In this document: in pieces, positions 10,064 through 26,955 of the stretch | How positions within the stretch are numbered: the stretch's first letter is position 1 | How the letters are laid out: each line of letters opens with the position of its first letter | Assembly: GCA_029204225.1 (NCBI GenBank) | Contig: CM055097.1 | Span: 8,699,426-8,763,425, forward strand | Source of the DNA: Diphasiastrum complanatum | Lineage: Eukaryota > Streptophyta > Lycopodiopsida > Lycopodiales > Lycopodiaceae | Direction: 5' to 3' | Length of the DNA stretch: 64,000 nt | Notes under the pieces: model-generated | Databases searched by the model: none | What the model saw: the letters and a program-made list of their open reading frames with translations, nothing else | Told to the model about the DNA's origin: nothing | Position numbers and translations under genes: made by a program

Positions 10064-11927
10064 GTCTGGACATCCATCTGGTGGACTTCAAGATTTGCTG
10101 CGGCTGCAAAGGAGAGGAGTAGGCGGATTGAAGCATGTTTGACAACTGGGCTAAAGGTTTCTGAATAATCCAGATCTAAAATTTGGTTGTAGCCTTTGGC
10201 GACTAGCCTGGCTTTGTAGCGATTGAGCTTTCCTTCAGCATCATACTTTGCCTTGAGTATCCATTTGTATGAAATCAGATTTCGATCCTTTGGTAGCTCA
10301 ATGATTGTCCATGTCTGATTCTCCATCAGAGAATCGAATTCGGTGTCCATCGCTGCTTTCCACTAGTCAACATCAAGATAGACATAGCTTTAGAAATGGT
10401 GGTTGGTTCTTGCACAAAGTAGCAATCCTGATCATCCATAAATCTGGGTGGAGGTTGTCTGGACCTGTTCGACCTTCTGGGTTGAACCTCAGTCCTCTGA
10501 TGTGGATTGACTCGTTGAGATTCTGACTCATTGTCTGAGCCAGTGTCGATATTCTACAGTTGAATCTCTGGATCAGAATTTGGTTGTTCAATCCCTAAGT
10601 CAGATTTATCAGCAGCTTTTCCCTTGTGGTCGATGAACTGGTCTTCCACAAAAATGACATCTCTATTGGTGAGTGCCTTCTCATTATCCAGATTGTAGAG
10701 CTTGTATGCCTTGTGGTATGGGACATAGCCGATAAATATCATTTCTCTGCTTTTGTCATCTAGCTTTTTTCTTAGATCTTCAGGGATCTGAGCGAAAGCG
10801 ATGCATCCAAATACTCGAATATATTTGAGTGATGGTTTTGATCCAGTCCACACCTCAAAGGTGTCTTGCCATTCAGGGTTTTAGTGATGGATCAATTTTG
10901 CAAATAGGCAGTTGTAGTAATATCTTCTACCCAAATTTTTTTTGGACGAGAGACATGGGCCAGCATGCTCTTGGCACTTTTGATGAGTGTCCTATTTTTC
11001 AGTTCAACTATACCATTGGACTGAGGTGAATAGCTGGTTATTTATTGTTGATGTATTTCAATGGCCTTACAGAACTCCTTGAATTCTATGGATACTCTCT
11101 CCCTCCATCTGTGCGTAGAGCCTTGATCTTCCTCTAGGTTTGATTTTGTATAGACACCTTGAACTGTTTGAAAAACTTGAACGCTTCGTTCTTTATAAAG
11201 TAAGTAGTAGTCCTTCAAGAGAAGTCGTCGATGAAGGTCGGGAAATAGAGAGCTCCCCCTGTGGAAGTAGTTTGCATTGGGCCACAAATGTCGCTATGGA
11301 CAAGGTCAAATAAGCCCTTGGATGTATGAATTGAGTCTGAAGTGAAGGGGCTTCTAACATGCTTGCTGATAATACAACTTTCACATGCAGAAGTTGGCTT
11401 GGTAACAAAAGGTAGATTTTGTACTAGACTCTGAACAGACATTTGCAAAATACTATTGAAATTAAGATGGCCAAGCCTGAAATGCCACAACATATCAGCT
11501 GATTTAGAAGTAGCTATGTGAAGAGCTTGACTATTAGAAGAGTAGCAGTGGCTGAGTTTGTAAAGATAGTCGCTTCTTCTTCCGTAGGCTAGAATTTTCC
11601 AGGATTTTCAAAAATTGTGCAGCCTTCTGTATTGAATTCGACCCTCTGACCTGAATCGGTGATTTTGCTAACTGAGAGCAGATTCTTGGTTAGATTTGGA
11701 ATGTGAAAAATGTTGGACAACAATTTGACTTCACCTCTTTTGAATTCAACTATGACTATTCCTTCACCTTCAATTGAATGTGATGAGTTGCCTCCAAATT
11801 GCACAACTTTTGTTTGGGTGACTGACTTGTAGTCCTTGAACCAGTCGTGATGGTGAGTCATGTGTTGAGTTGTTCTGGAATCTAGATACCAGAAATTGAT
11901 ATCCTGTTGTTCTCCTACTTTGGTCAT
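10064..11927 (-). pseudogene. Protease-integrase-RT of copia element C
   Basis: Fragments in different frames collectively give a protease motif (LDSRTTQHMTHH, Gly-Ala changed) near 11870 and the GAG-pre-integrase motif HFRLGHLNF near 11480. Integrase follows (HSDICGP near 11290, then the catalytic-core region to about 11040). Next come the post-integrase RVFGCIAFAQIP block near 10800 and the start of RT (SYKWILKAKYDAEG, KARLVAKGYNQ) ending at HQMDVQT. At least four frameshifts or stops separate them. It cannot be functional. Confidence 0.82.
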
Positions 11928-11939
11928 GAAAGTTGCTTC

Positions 11940-12704
11940 ATTTTCTTCTTGTTGCTGATTTGAGTGATTGGTTGTAGCACTATGTGCTTGTTGTTGGAAC
12001 TACTTCTTCTTTTCATTGTTGTACTTCAAAGCTCAGAAGTCTTTGATTTCGTGACAAGTTCTCCTACAATATCTGTAGAATAGCTTTTGTATTGGTTGGA
12101 ATGATGAAGAACTTGAACGGCGATCCTGAGGAGGATGCTAGTCTTCTGATCTCTTCTTGTAGGAGTAGCAAAATTACTCTTGACAGAGTGAGATGCTCTT
12201 GGGTAGAAATTGCCATTACCTAATTTTTGTAGGCTTTAGGTAGACTTGATAATAGAGTCATGAGTGCATCGGAATCTTCTATGACTGAGCCAATTGCAGT
12301 CATCTGCTCCATAGATTTCTGAACGTGTTGAGATGACTCGAAATACTTTCTACGTCAAACATCCACAAGATGAAGAATTTCTTCCTCAAGTGTAACTTAG
12401 AAGAAACATCCCTGATGTCATAGAGAGTTGATAGGATGTCCCATGCATCCTTAGCAGTCTGAGCAACATGTATGTGGCTGATCTGAGTATTTTTTATATT
12501 GGGGGTGATCATTACAAATGCTTTGCCATCTCTCAGTCTCCACTTGGTAATGCTAGCTGCATCTCCTTTTGGTTTGAGCTCTGTGCCATCAACGATGTCC
12601 CACAATTCTTTGGCTTGTAGTATAACCTTCATCTTGAATTTCCTGAGATGGTAGTTATCTCCATCGAGTTTGTCAATGAGAGATGAACTAGATGATGGAT
12701 CCAT
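11940..12704 (-). pseudogene. Gag of copia element C
   Basis: The frame starts MDPSSSSSLIDKLDGDNYH and continues with the copia Gag signature (LWDIVDGTELKP, AKDAWDILSTLYD). It then breaks near 12300; the remaining gag is in shifted frames. The first 134 residues are close to the plus-strand J fragment at 26984-27420. Confidence 0.78.
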
Positions 12705-12814
12705 TCTAGTTTGAATGAGATCGTTGTAGAAACAACGAAGTCAAAATACTGTTGGCTGCGCGCTTGCTATAAAAAACATCTTGATAGATTAATGAAATGC
12801 CCGCTTTGATACCA

Positions 12815-13562
12815 TGTCATAAAATGTGGGTATGACCGGCAGTGGAAGCTCTAAGCTTTGAGTGTAGGCGTGTGGGAACGGAATCGCAACAGTTAGCAGC
12901 AAAAATATTCAAGAAGAATGATTCATACAAAAGTGCGCAAATGAACAATACAGTAGTGAGACAAAAATTACACTCTGATTAATATCAACAGTGAGTACAA
13001 TGGCTCGAAGTAATAACTTCAGCTTGTTGAGCGTGATAACGCTGGCTACAAAAGATCTCTAACCGTGTTAAGACAACACTTTGATTAACTCTTACATAGC
13101 TTGATTCAACTAGCATATATTTAAAAGTGTCTTCAAAAAATATCTTACGAGCATTGAATGCTATTTATGTCAGTCTTTGTATATGTACAAAGTTGGTAAC
13201 CGCCCTTGGGATATTTGGTTGTCCAACTGTTTTAGGGTTGATGATAAGTTGGCAACGTCAGTTCGCCACTATTGAAAAACCCGAAAAACTCGAAGGTGCC
13301 CTTAGAATGAAAGTATGTAGATCCCGAAGGTGCAAAAAATCCGAACTCTCTAGAGCGAAGGCATGAAAAATGTGAAAAAGGTGAAGGTGGGCCTAAAATG
13401 GATTCCAAGGCATTTTGGCCACTATGTTGCATTTTTTCTGAAGGTGCAAAAAATGCAAAAAAGATGAAGGTGCCTTAAAAATGATTAAGGCACAAAAATC
13501 TCAAAGGTAAAAAATGTGAAGGTCTGAAACATGTAGTTAACCTTCGGGTTTCAGGATGCTCA
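12815..13562 (-). repeat. Probable 5' LTR of element C
   Basis: The U5 end is fixed by the adjacent primer site, because the minus strand reads ...CATTTTATGACA then TGGTATCAAAG. The outer end is uncertain and is placed where similarity to element F pol begins, at about 13562. The segment has no coding potential and contains several short GAAGGTGC-type repeats. Confidence 0.6.
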
Positions 13563-14345
13563 TTACTTGAATGATTTGTTAAGGCTGAGCATAAGAAATC
13601 TAACATGAAGAACCTTCATTATCCTCATAACTAGCCAAGTTAGCACAAAGGTGAACATCTCCAAGAAGCATATTAGATCTTGACCTAGATCTAGCATAAG
13701 AAAGCTTGTTAGACTTTGCATAAGATCCACCAATCTTATTGATGCTAAAAGGGAACTTTGGAAAGTTGAGACCAATCTCCTTTTTCGTTCCATCTTTTTT
13801 GTTAGCCATAACAAAAGCCTCAACCTTGAAAAGTCTACCTTGTCTATTTCCCCTAGCAACCAAGATTTCTTCCTTTGTAATGAAATGAGCATCACCACCT
13901 AACTTTACCATCTATCCTTTATCATTTGACCAACACTTAACATATTCTTTGAAAGTGAAAGAATGTAAAGAACACAATTAAGTCTTGTTTTCCTATTAGT
14001 AGAAAGACAAATAAGAATTGAACCAATACCTTCAATCACACACTTACCACCATTGGCCATGTGTATCACTTTCTTGGCTCCATCATAAATGACCAAAGAA
14101 GTAAAGAACTCCTTGTGACTAGTCATGTGTGAACTAGCTCCACTATCAATCCACCGTGAATCTTTGCCACCTTCACTTGCTATTGGACTTGAAGAACACA
14201 TCAAAAGAGAATCACAACCACCTAGATCCTCATCATTAGTAGTAAAGTTGATTTGCTTGCTACCTTCATCTCTTTGCTTCTTCAAACATTCATTAGCAAA
14301 ATGCCCTTTGATTCCACAATAGAAGCATTTTAACTTTGACCTTTA
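13563..14345 (-). pseudogene. Gag (C-term)-protease-pre-integrase of copia element F
   Basis: On the minus strand a zinc knuckle (CGIKGHFANEC region, 14280-14340) is followed by the protease motif WIDSGASSHMTSHKEFF near 14150 and the CVLYI...LSVGQM block. A pre-integrase segment (GRLFKVEAFVMANKK) near 13830 follows in a shifted frame. It is very close to the protease half of the chimeric element at 30860-31360. Most of gag is missing, since only about 180 bp separate the primer site from the knuckle. The sequence ends abruptly at the outer edge of the C LTR, suggesting C was inserted here. Confidence 0.78.
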
Positions 14346-14384
14346 TTTCTTCTTACCAACAAAAGAGGAAGGCTCACCAGTTTT

Positions 14385-14533
14385 GACCTACAAAAGATCC
14401 AATCTACATATGCAAAGAGCTCAATTTTTGAGTAGAATTCAATCTAGCATGCTCTAGCATTGGTATCTCCTCCAAATCTTTGATAAATGTGGTTGCTCCA
14501 TTTATAACTTGAAACACAAGAGCTCTGATACCA
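14385..14533 (-). other. Leader and primer binding site of element F
   Basis: On the minus strand TGGTATCAGAGC (14533-14522) directly follows the LTR end and matches the methionine-tRNA primer site exactly. The following 130 bp resemble the B leader (3862-4000). The leader then jumps to the end of gag, indicating an internal deletion. Confidence 0.78.
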
Positions 14534-16386
<1,853 letters not shown>

Positions 16387-16451
16387 CCACCAACCATACC
16401 CACAACTAGCAAAGTCTCTCGGGGGGCAGTTAGCACCCTTGAGATGGAGTG

Positions 16452-19400
16452 CTAACTGTCCACCAAAAGAAATTTAGCATTTTTTGGTAAAGTAAACTTG
16501 AGCCCACGGAACAAATCGTGTAGTAACACGCTGTTTAAAATCTCATACAATCTTCCTCTCATGAAGCCATTATTTTGAAAAGCAAGAACAATTTTTTTGA
16601 CCTCATCCATAAAGGTATCATGTTCGCTACAACAGTGGCAGCAATAACTTGAGCGACAATAACTTTATACGAGTTCATAATCGGCCTATTGGCAGTTAAG
16701 TGTATATACTGAAAAAACAAAAACGGAAGCTCTCGTCTCTTGTCAATTTTTTTCATATGAAACTTTCCTGATAAAGAATCAAAGGTAGTGGTAATATTCA
16801 AAAAATTAACCGTGTCATCCGAAGCGTCTTCATTTTCTATAGTGAGGTACTCCAAGGGATAGATCCATAAGGCATTATCATCAACACAAGGTTGCTCCTT
16901 GTCTAAAAATACAAGAGCATTTGTGTCATTTATGAAACAAATATCATCAATATAACGGAAAGTATGCTTGAAGGCACGTAGGTATTCCACCTTTCCAAGT
17001 CTGGCAAGTCTTTTTCATAAATGTATCTCAAACAATGACAGATTCCAGTTACACCATGTAGGGGAACATGCAAAACCCATAGGAATACCACAGACTTGTT
17101 TTCAAGTCCTATTTCCTAATCTTACTATGCAATTGTCAATCAGTATATCATTATATTGGCAAAAAGGTTCTATGTCAATCATAGTCCAATTATCAGTCTC
17201 ATTGGTAACCCATTTAAATTGCTTAAGGCTTGATTTCCACTGATAGGCAAGTTTTTTGTTTTTACAAGACTTGAATGCATACCTTATCATTTTTCGTATT
17301 ATTATTTTTAGCCCATCAAGACTATTAAGAGGAATATTTTCATAGCATTTTGCAATGTCAGTGGACCACATCGAAGTGATTTTGTTAGGCACATTAAAAT
17401 AAAATTCAGTGGATGAGTCGCACTGCCAGAATAGGTTAGCATCCACATTTAGGATACCCCTATATGAAGTTGCCTTAAGGCATGCTCTCTCCATAAGGAG
17501 AGGAGTCAGTATACCGAGAGCTCCAGAAATAAACGTGGCCACCTTAGAAAAATAACAGTCATGTGCATTTGTAATCCAGCATTTTTGTGTGCTTTGAAAG
17601 TACATAGTAAGAAAGGTAATTCTTCTTTCCCTATTAGAAAATCAGGTATTTTAGTAGCAAACGTATCTCGAATCTTAACCATAGCCATGTCTAGTGTATT
17701 ACCATTTTCATTTGGAAATGGGGCAAAATCTGGACTAGATAGTCTAACCAAAGCCAAACTTCTTACAAAGTAGATGCACACAAAGCACGGGTTATGTTGC
17801 GCCTTATCCACACCATTCACATATAGATTGGTAGTAATTCAATTGCGTTCATCGGTGGCATTTGTAAGTTTGTTATTCATAATTCTTTTTCCATGTAGCC
17901 ACTTGGTATTTTTCAAAAAGTTTGTTACAGCATCTTTGCAAATAAAGGCATGTTCCATAACAGTCTCATGATCAATATTTTGATAAGTAGGTAAAAAACT
18001 TGCCAATTCAAACCATCCACGATAAAGTTCTAAAGACACCTCACTTATATAAGACTGGCGCAATGGGATGTGATTCAGACCTTTGTTCAAGTCATTTTTT
18101 AAAACTTTGCTTCTAATAATTCTAGTATCCATCGAGACAACATGCCCAAAAATTTCAAAAATGAACTTTTAAAACGTTTATAGTAAGCGCAAGTACAAGG
18201 TGGAATGTTGTTAACATCGAAATCACAAAAAACTTGAAAGGGTTTATACCATTCATGCTTCAGATGTGGAAAGTAGGACCAACCAAATACGATAAGCTCA
18301 AAAGTCTCATCAATATGACCAAAAATCTGAAGTAAGATTTTAGGATATAATTGTTTAACATCAATCCTCTCAAGGCATCTATTATAATAACGTAAATGCA
18401 GAAAAAACTTCCCTCTGTCTCTTCTAACCACTAGTCATCGTCTACCAATATTGCTGACCTCCAATATCCTTGTTTCTTCTATGTCTTCTTGCACATGGAT
18501 CAATCACGGTAAAAGTTCAGCTTTCTGATAGGAAGATCCCCCTTACCACCACTGCTTTGCCCTTCTTTGCCTTTGTTTGGAAAGTACTTCCTCTTCCTGT
18601 TATTGCCAATACATGATATAACTGAGCTTGGATTGTTCAAATTGAAGGGACCCATTTTTTTGCTAGTATTCTAGAAGTATTTTTCTTGCAAGGTAGAGAA
18701 GCTAGGTTTTTTCAAAAGGCGTTCAATTTCTTGAACGTTTTTAGCATCACCAAGTTGTGCAAGGAGCTTAGCAGTAGGATTTATGGAAAGTTCAATGGCA
18801 GCATCAATCATGTATTGTCGGATAAACATAAAGACAAGGTGAGACTTGACAACCTCTCTAGCCGGTTTATGCAACCAAAGGAAGAAGGCATTAAGCTGAT
18901 TTTGTAGAAACGCACCAGGAAAGAAAATGGAAAGATTATTCATTATATACCAGATAGCGTGATCAAACCATATGATAGAAAAAATGTTTTTGCATTTATC
19001 ACTGCATCTACACTTAAAGAAGGGTCTTTTCCAATCTCAGATTCTAGCTTGATGAAGGTTCATTCTGTTAAAGCCAGTGTCAAAATGGCCTCTAGTTCTA
19101 GCCCAGGTCTGTTCAGAAGGACATCTTGAAGGTTCAAATATGCTCATCTTGATAACGATATCAAAGGCAATGGGAGTATCAAAAGAAGGATTCTTATGCA
19201 AAGCAGCAAGCTTGCAAGCTTGGACTTCTACATTAGTGAGATGAGCAAGAGCGATCCAGAGTTCAATAGAGATAGGTGCAAGGAAGTTGATAGAGGGAAG
19301 GCTCCAAAGTTTATAAGCAATTTTTGCAGACTTAAACTCAATGATACGACTTGGTACCAATGGTACTCGGCAACTATTGGCTTGACAAAATTCAAAGGCA

Positions 19401-19941
19401 GATTGATTTCCCAAATCACAGATTTCTTGTGAGAAAGACTCTAACTGAGAAGCACTATCTTCATCAAGGTCCTCGGTAAAAATCAGAGGGTGCGGTGAAG
19501 TAGGAGCAGTAGAAGGGACATGGATATTAATAGAGGAGTCACCATTTTCTTTTTCAAGCAAGCAAATACTTTTTGAATATGCGTATTACAGAATTTTTTC
19601 TCAGCAGCAATTCGTTCAGCATGATTAGAGAGGTCCATATAATTTTTTTCAATCATACTAAGAGATTCCTTCTTTTTAATAAAATCTGTATAAATATTGA
19701 TCCAATTCATGATGTACATCAAATCAACAAGGCAAAGAATTTTATCATCCGGGCCAGCAGCATTACAAGTAGTCATATCATAAGCAGTAATCAAATTGTG
19801 AACTTCAACAGCCTTCTTCATGCAACATATAATGGTCTGAACAAAAGGACTAGGAGGAGGAAGGGGCTCCCCATAGCCAAGAATCACCGCATCATGAAAC
19901 CATCCTATGGACTACATCATACAACAAACCTTGTTAGCCAT
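16452..19941 (-). pseudogene. Penelope-like reverse transcriptase, frameshifted, with a long unrecognised N-terminal region
   Basis: A gene of roughly 1,160 codons on the minus strand is pieced together from fragments. It begins at an ATG (19941) and ends at TAG 16454-16452. The first about 500 codons (19941-18450) match nothing I know. A Cys-x-Cys motif (PPCTCAYYKRF, near 18195) and a GHVVSMDTRII block (near 18135) precede the RT. RT motifs in order are FKAHKN near 17595, the motif A Asp in TDIAKCYENIP near 17345, motif B GIPMGFACSPTW near 17075, motif C RYIDDI near 16950, DKRRELPF near 16735, and a thumb RGRLYEILN near 16545. Both YIDD aspartates are kept. At least five frameshifts or stops are present. 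No GIY-YIG endonuclease follows the thumb. Confidence 0.75.
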
Positions 19942-20024
19942 AAAATACAAGTAAAGGTAAAGGTTTGGTGCTGCCCCAACCAAAGGATAGCCGGGGTGGC
20001 ATCAGAGATGCTAGAGAGAGAGAG
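19942..20024 (-). other. Probable 5' untranslated segment of the PLE with a short (GA)n
   Basis: About 80 bp lie between the U1' module and the ATG. They include a 12-bp GA run at 20013-20024 exactly at the U1' boundary, apparently a shrunken version of the long GA blocks. Confidence 0.45.
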
Positions 20025-22543
<2,519 letters not shown>

Positions 22544-24462
22544 TAGTTTGCCATCAATTAGACTTGGCTTAGTTTCATGAGAGCTAATTGTTTTAAACTG
22601 ACTTCAAGCCCTTTAATTTTGTTTGACAGGCCTTGAAAAACTATCAAGAGGAAGGAGCAAGTTTTAGCCATGTTTTTGTCCAAAAATTGTCAAAATTGAC
22701 TTAATTTGATAGTTCTTTGATAGAATCTCATCTTATCTCCATTATATTGTGAGCAAGTGTGAAGGTTGTGACTAGAAGTCCAACGAGAGGGCTAGAACTC
22801 AAATTTGAGGTAATAAAGACAAGTGTAACCTTTGTGAGTTTCTAGATTCAAATCACTTTCGATTTTCTTGAGCATTGTTTTGTAGCCTTGCTTCCTAAGT
22901 GCTCTTTTGAATCAAGATCAAGGGGATCTTGCCACTTGTGTCTTTGGGAACATCAAGTTATTTTCTAGTGAGGCAAATTTTGGAAAAGAACTTAGGGAGG
23001 GCCGAGAAGTACAATCTAGTACAAGTCATTAGGAAGATGGGAACCATCGATGGATTCCTTCTTGGATCTAGTGAGAGATTAAATAACTACTCAATATGGA
23101 AAGTGAGGATGGAGTCACTATTAGTGCTCCAAGACCTCTTTGATATTGTCCTATAAGAAGAGGATGAGCCTCTTGGAGGACAAGAGATGGTTAGATACAA
23201 GAAGAAGGCAAGACTAGCACTTCATTGCATCAAAATGAATGTTAGTGATGACCTCTTGATGGAGTTAGCCTCTTGAACATCGGCCAAGGAAGCTTAGGAT
23301 TCATTATAAGCTATATATGAATCCAACAACACTTCAAGAGTGCTTATGCTAAGAAACCAAATCTTACAAAGCATGAGGAGAAGTCATGAAAGTGCACAAG
23401 AGTATGTGCTTAGAATCAAGTCTCTCAACAAAGCATTAGTTTCGATTGGAGAGAAAATTCTAAATAATGAGCTTGTGCAAGAGATCCTCAATGGCTTAGG
23501 AAATGAGTTCTCCAATTTGGCTCAAAGTTTTGCCATTCAAACACTTTTCCATCAATTAATAAGATCCATAGTGTGATAGTGGCTGAAGAGTGTAGGATGC
23601 TCCATGCAAAAGCTAGGATGAGCTCCTTATCATTGCAAGATGGAGATGATGAAGTAAATTTCTCATTCAAGGGCAAAAAGAAGACCAATGGTTCCAAGAA
23701 GGATCAAGAAAAGGAGGCCAAGGAGGAGGATCAAGCATCAAGCTCAAAGACAAAGGACAAGCCAAGGCAAAAATGCTTCTTTTGTGGAAAGAAGGGGCAT
23801 TTTGCATTCAAATGCTACAAGAGGCAAAGAGCACAAGAGGAGGAGAACAAACAAGGAAACCTTGCACATGAAGAGGGTGAAGGAGATCTATTCTTGATGG
23901 CATCTACATCCTCACCAACAAGCAATGACAATTCAAGAGACACTTGCAGGTGGATTGACAGTGGGGCTAGCTCCCACATGACTTATAAAAAGGACTTCTT
24001 CTCACTCTTTCAATGATGCTAGAACTTTTGTCTTTACTGCAAGTGATGAAGATGTAGGATAGATGGGGTTGGGACCATCTCTTTGTGTCTAGAATCCTCA
24101 AAACTTATGGATCTAGAAAATGTTTTTTATATACCATCAATCACCAAAAATATGCTAAGTGTTGGTCAACTTGTGGAAAGTGGTTTGGATGTCCACTTCA
24201 AGCATGTGTTTGTTCCATTTTGAAGAATGAGAATTGCATATCAAAAGGATGTAGACATGGAAGATTGTTTAAATTGGATGCTTGTGTTGCTATTGAGAAT
24301 GCAACTAACAATCTTGGTGACAAGAAGCTTTCAACGACTGAGGAGGAGCATCAAAGAGAAGAAAAATTTGGGGATAAACCTCAAAAGCCAATAGCTCCAA
24401 GGAGTACTTACTTCTTGGCATTCAAGGCAAGTGAAACACAAAGGGGACATGATAAGGTGTAA
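22544..24462 (+). mobile_element. Copia remnant W (leader, gag, protease)
   Basis: Plus-strand copia fragment. About 490 bp of leader precede a gag start at 23037. Similarity ends in the pre-integrase region near 24330. No LTR of its own is visible; element F borders it on the left and unassigned DNA on the right. Confidence 0.75.
23037..24462 (+). pseudogene. Copia gag-protease of remnant W
   Basis: The frame starts MGTIDGFLLGSSERLNNYS and is broken by stops near 23154 and 23274 and by frameshifts. It carries the Gag signature (SIWKVRMESLL), a CCHC knuckle (CFFCGKKGHFAFKC) near 23775-23816 and the protease motif WIDSGASSHMTYKKDFF near 23950. A KLDACVAIENATN pre-integrase trace lies near 24270. 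The tail after about 24330 (to the stop at 24462) is not recognisable copia. It is inactive. Confidence 0.78.
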
Positions 24463-24767
24463 CTTTTGTCGTGAAACAATGGCAATAAGATATCACATTT
24501 CACGTCAAACATGCTCTTTCAGTTTTGTTTATAGGTAGGTAAAGTTTGATCATGGTCGATGGGATGCATTGGGGGACATTGACATGAGAGAGCAAGATGT
24601 GGAATATATATCCATCTCCCACATGATGAAATACGTGAAGTGCATGTCAACAATGGGTGGAATCTAGAAGATTTACAAGCTTTGCTTGAATTGACATTTG
24701 CGGATGTGCGGTAAGAGCAAGAGCAATAATATGAGAACAACAAGAGCAAAAAATTGGTGAGCAACAA
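24463..24767. other. Unassigned 305-bp segment
   Basis: No frame, repeat or motif that I can assign. It lies between copia remnant W and an LTR fragment. Confidence 0.5.
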
Positions 24768-25126
24768 TGTGAAGAATTTTAGATCATTTAAAATCCAAAT
24801 CCATAACCTGATCTTTGGTTAGAAATAGATCAACTTTACCAATCCTGCCAATGTAGAAAAATCAACATCTACTCAATGAAAGAGATGCAAACTCACTAAG
24901 AACCTGATCAAACATCAAACATAAAATAAGATGAAGTTTCTATCCATACAAAAAATAGCAAGCTATGATATTTCACACGTGTGGATCCAAAAATAACATA
25001 TAGTAAGCATTCTACACACAAGATTGCAAGATATCACCAATATAGTGCACCAATGGATAGATGAACCCAAGAGAACTCATGTATAAGCATGAAGTGAGAT
25101 AAGAGAGAGAATGTGTCTCTTCCCAC
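24768..25126 (-). repeat. Truncated copia LTR (B/F family)
   Basis: Reverse complement of the R-U5 part of LTR-B: it starts on the plus strand TGTGAAGAATTTTAG and runs to the CT-rich start region. No primer site lies next to its U5 end. The remainder is cut off by LTR-I at 25127, so element I appears to have been inserted here. Confidence 0.75.
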
Positions 25127-26268
25127 TGTTGGATTTATTCCCTCTACTCTCCTTAAATCCCATTTTAATCTGTCTCCATTCATGCTGCATATTTACTAAC
25201 GTTGTCGCGCAGTTTGCATATTTACACGCAAATTTGCACAGACGAAAAAAAGGCGAAAGAATTGCGATACTGTGTTTTTACACACGTTATGGTGACAGGC
25301 AAAAAGGGGACACTAGCCTACAGAATGCCAAAGGTGCCCTAAAAGCAAAGGCACCCTGTAAATTTAATCCTAAGGCTACTCGTAAGAGTGACCCACTTTT
25401 TGCATTGTCATCACCAACAATCACTTCAGCACTGACCCACGACACACCCTTTTCACGCTCACCCCATGCAGCTATGCTAATAGATTGGACAACGACTGCA
25501 GCCACCCATGATCTCTTACAGACATCACATCCACTCTGTACTTTCCACATCTGCAAACCTGTAATATAATGTATATATACTAGATACTATTTGGGTATTC
25601 AGGTGAATGAGTGAATGAGTTGATGAGTTGATGAAGGAGATGAAGTAGATGCCTTGCGCATTGATTTTTGATTGTCAGCAATGAGGTTTCATTCCTTTAC
25701 AGATTGTATAAGCTTTGTAGGGCACGTGGTCTCGTCTGCTATTGTCTTGTGCTCTACTGCATTATTGACATGTATACATGATATACTTAATCTGATACAG
25801 TTCTTTGTTCTGCATTCAGATCTATGTTAATATTGCTATGCTTATCATTCATTCTGTTTGATCTTTCTAGTTGTTCTTTCTGGTAATAGACGACTAACAT
25901 TTAGTCTTGTCTTTTGCGAATCATTCGTGACTAATTATCAGTCAAGCACCATCTAGCTCTTCGCGAATCATTTGCGACGAATAGTTTGTTTTACTATTCG
26001 CAACAAACCATTTTTTTGGAGCTTCATTCATTTATTAAAGTTTGGCTACGTAATCAAGAACAACTGTGATTCCCATCACTACCATTTTGTTCATTCTGAT
26101 AGGCGTAGTCATGTTTATGGAGAGAGTCATATAGCTCGTTCTGCTGCGCATGAACATTTTCTGTTCGAGTTCGTGTCTCGTTCGTGTTCATCTTACCTCT
26201 TTGAGTTTATTTTTCGTTTCTGACATACGACACCTTTTCTCAACTTGTTCATCTCCCTCTCTCCAACA
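25127..26268 (+). repeat. 5' LTR of copia element I
   Basis: About 1,142 bp with inverted termini TGTTGGA and TCCAACA, directly followed by a TGGTATCAGAGCTA primer site. A TATATATA motif lies at 25572-25579. The U5 half holds several TTCGCGAATCATT-type repeats (25914-26010), including a hairpin GAATAGT/ACTATTC. No matching 3' LTR is present in the window. Confidence 0.8.
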
Positions 26269-26282
26269 TGGTATCAGAGCTA
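26269..26282 (+). other. Primer binding site of element I
   Basis: TGGTATCAGAGCTA directly follows the LTR terminal CA and matches the methionine-tRNA primer site. Confidence 0.85.
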
Positions 26283-26423
26283 TTTTAATAGCTTGATAAG
26301 CTCCACAATACAAGACTCTACTAGCCGATAGAGTAATTGTTTTCTTGTTCTATATTTTTCAGTATCAGATTTTCATACTTAAGTCACTGATAGTTTCTCC
26401 TATCACTCAGACTAACTCTTCCA

Positions 26424-26955
26424 CATGGATTCCCAAGGGAAAGCCAGTCCTATCATGGACAAGCTTGATGGAGCCAATTACCATCTGTGGAAATTTAAGA
26501 TGAAAATTGTACTAATGGCAAAAGAATTGTACGACGTTGTTATAGGTGTAGAAGGGAAACCCGAAGCGAACAACTGGCAATTGCTAGATGGAAGCTAAAG
26601 GATGGAAAAGCTTTCGCGTTGATCATTCTCAACATCACAGACACCCAGATCGGCCATGTATCCGAGGCTCAGACATCGAAAGAAGTCTGGGACATCTTGA
26701 GCACACTATACAAAGTGCAAGATATAGCTTCCAAGCTACATCTCAGGAAGAAATTCTACTCCCCGAATGGTGATTCTTTGCAGAATCACATTAATCAATT
26801 CAAGAACCTACTAAGAAAATGGCCGCTGTCGGATCTGTCATAGACGATCAAGATGTAGTGATACAACCGCTTACAAGCTTGCCAAGTTCGTACGACTGCT
26901 GGGTGATGATCATCACCACTCATCCAGAATTGACTCTTTCGAGAGTCATTATTAT
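26424..26955 (+). pseudogene. Gag N-terminal part of copia element I
   Basis: The frame starts MDSQGKASPIMDKLDGANYH, a copia Gag N-terminus with the HLWKFKMKI signature. It shifts frame near 26570 and continues through TSKEVWDILSTLYKVQDI and HLRKKFYSPNG to about 26955. There the sequence switches to the related but distinct element J. The remainder of I (pol, 3' LTR) is absent. Confidence 0.78.

Larger units (their letters stand above)
10061..13562 (-). mobile_element. Ty1/copia retrotransposon C (minus strand), 3' part cut off by element A
   Basis: Reading from right to left there is a putative 5' LTR (12815-13562), a primer site (TGGTATCAAAGCG, 12814-12802), gag, protease, integrase, and RT up to the HQMDVQT motif where LTR-A begins. 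All frames are broken. The remaining RT and RNase H presumably lie left of the window beyond the start of A. A plus-strand relative (J) is at 26.96-28.2 kb. Confidence 0.85.

Noticed and set aside
16559-18431. Assignment of the RT to a group II intron or a LINE
   Set aside because: GIPMGFACSP and RYIDDI with the upstream GHV and Cys-x-Cys blocks fit Penelope-like RTs, and no LINE endonuclease or intron RNA structure is apparent.
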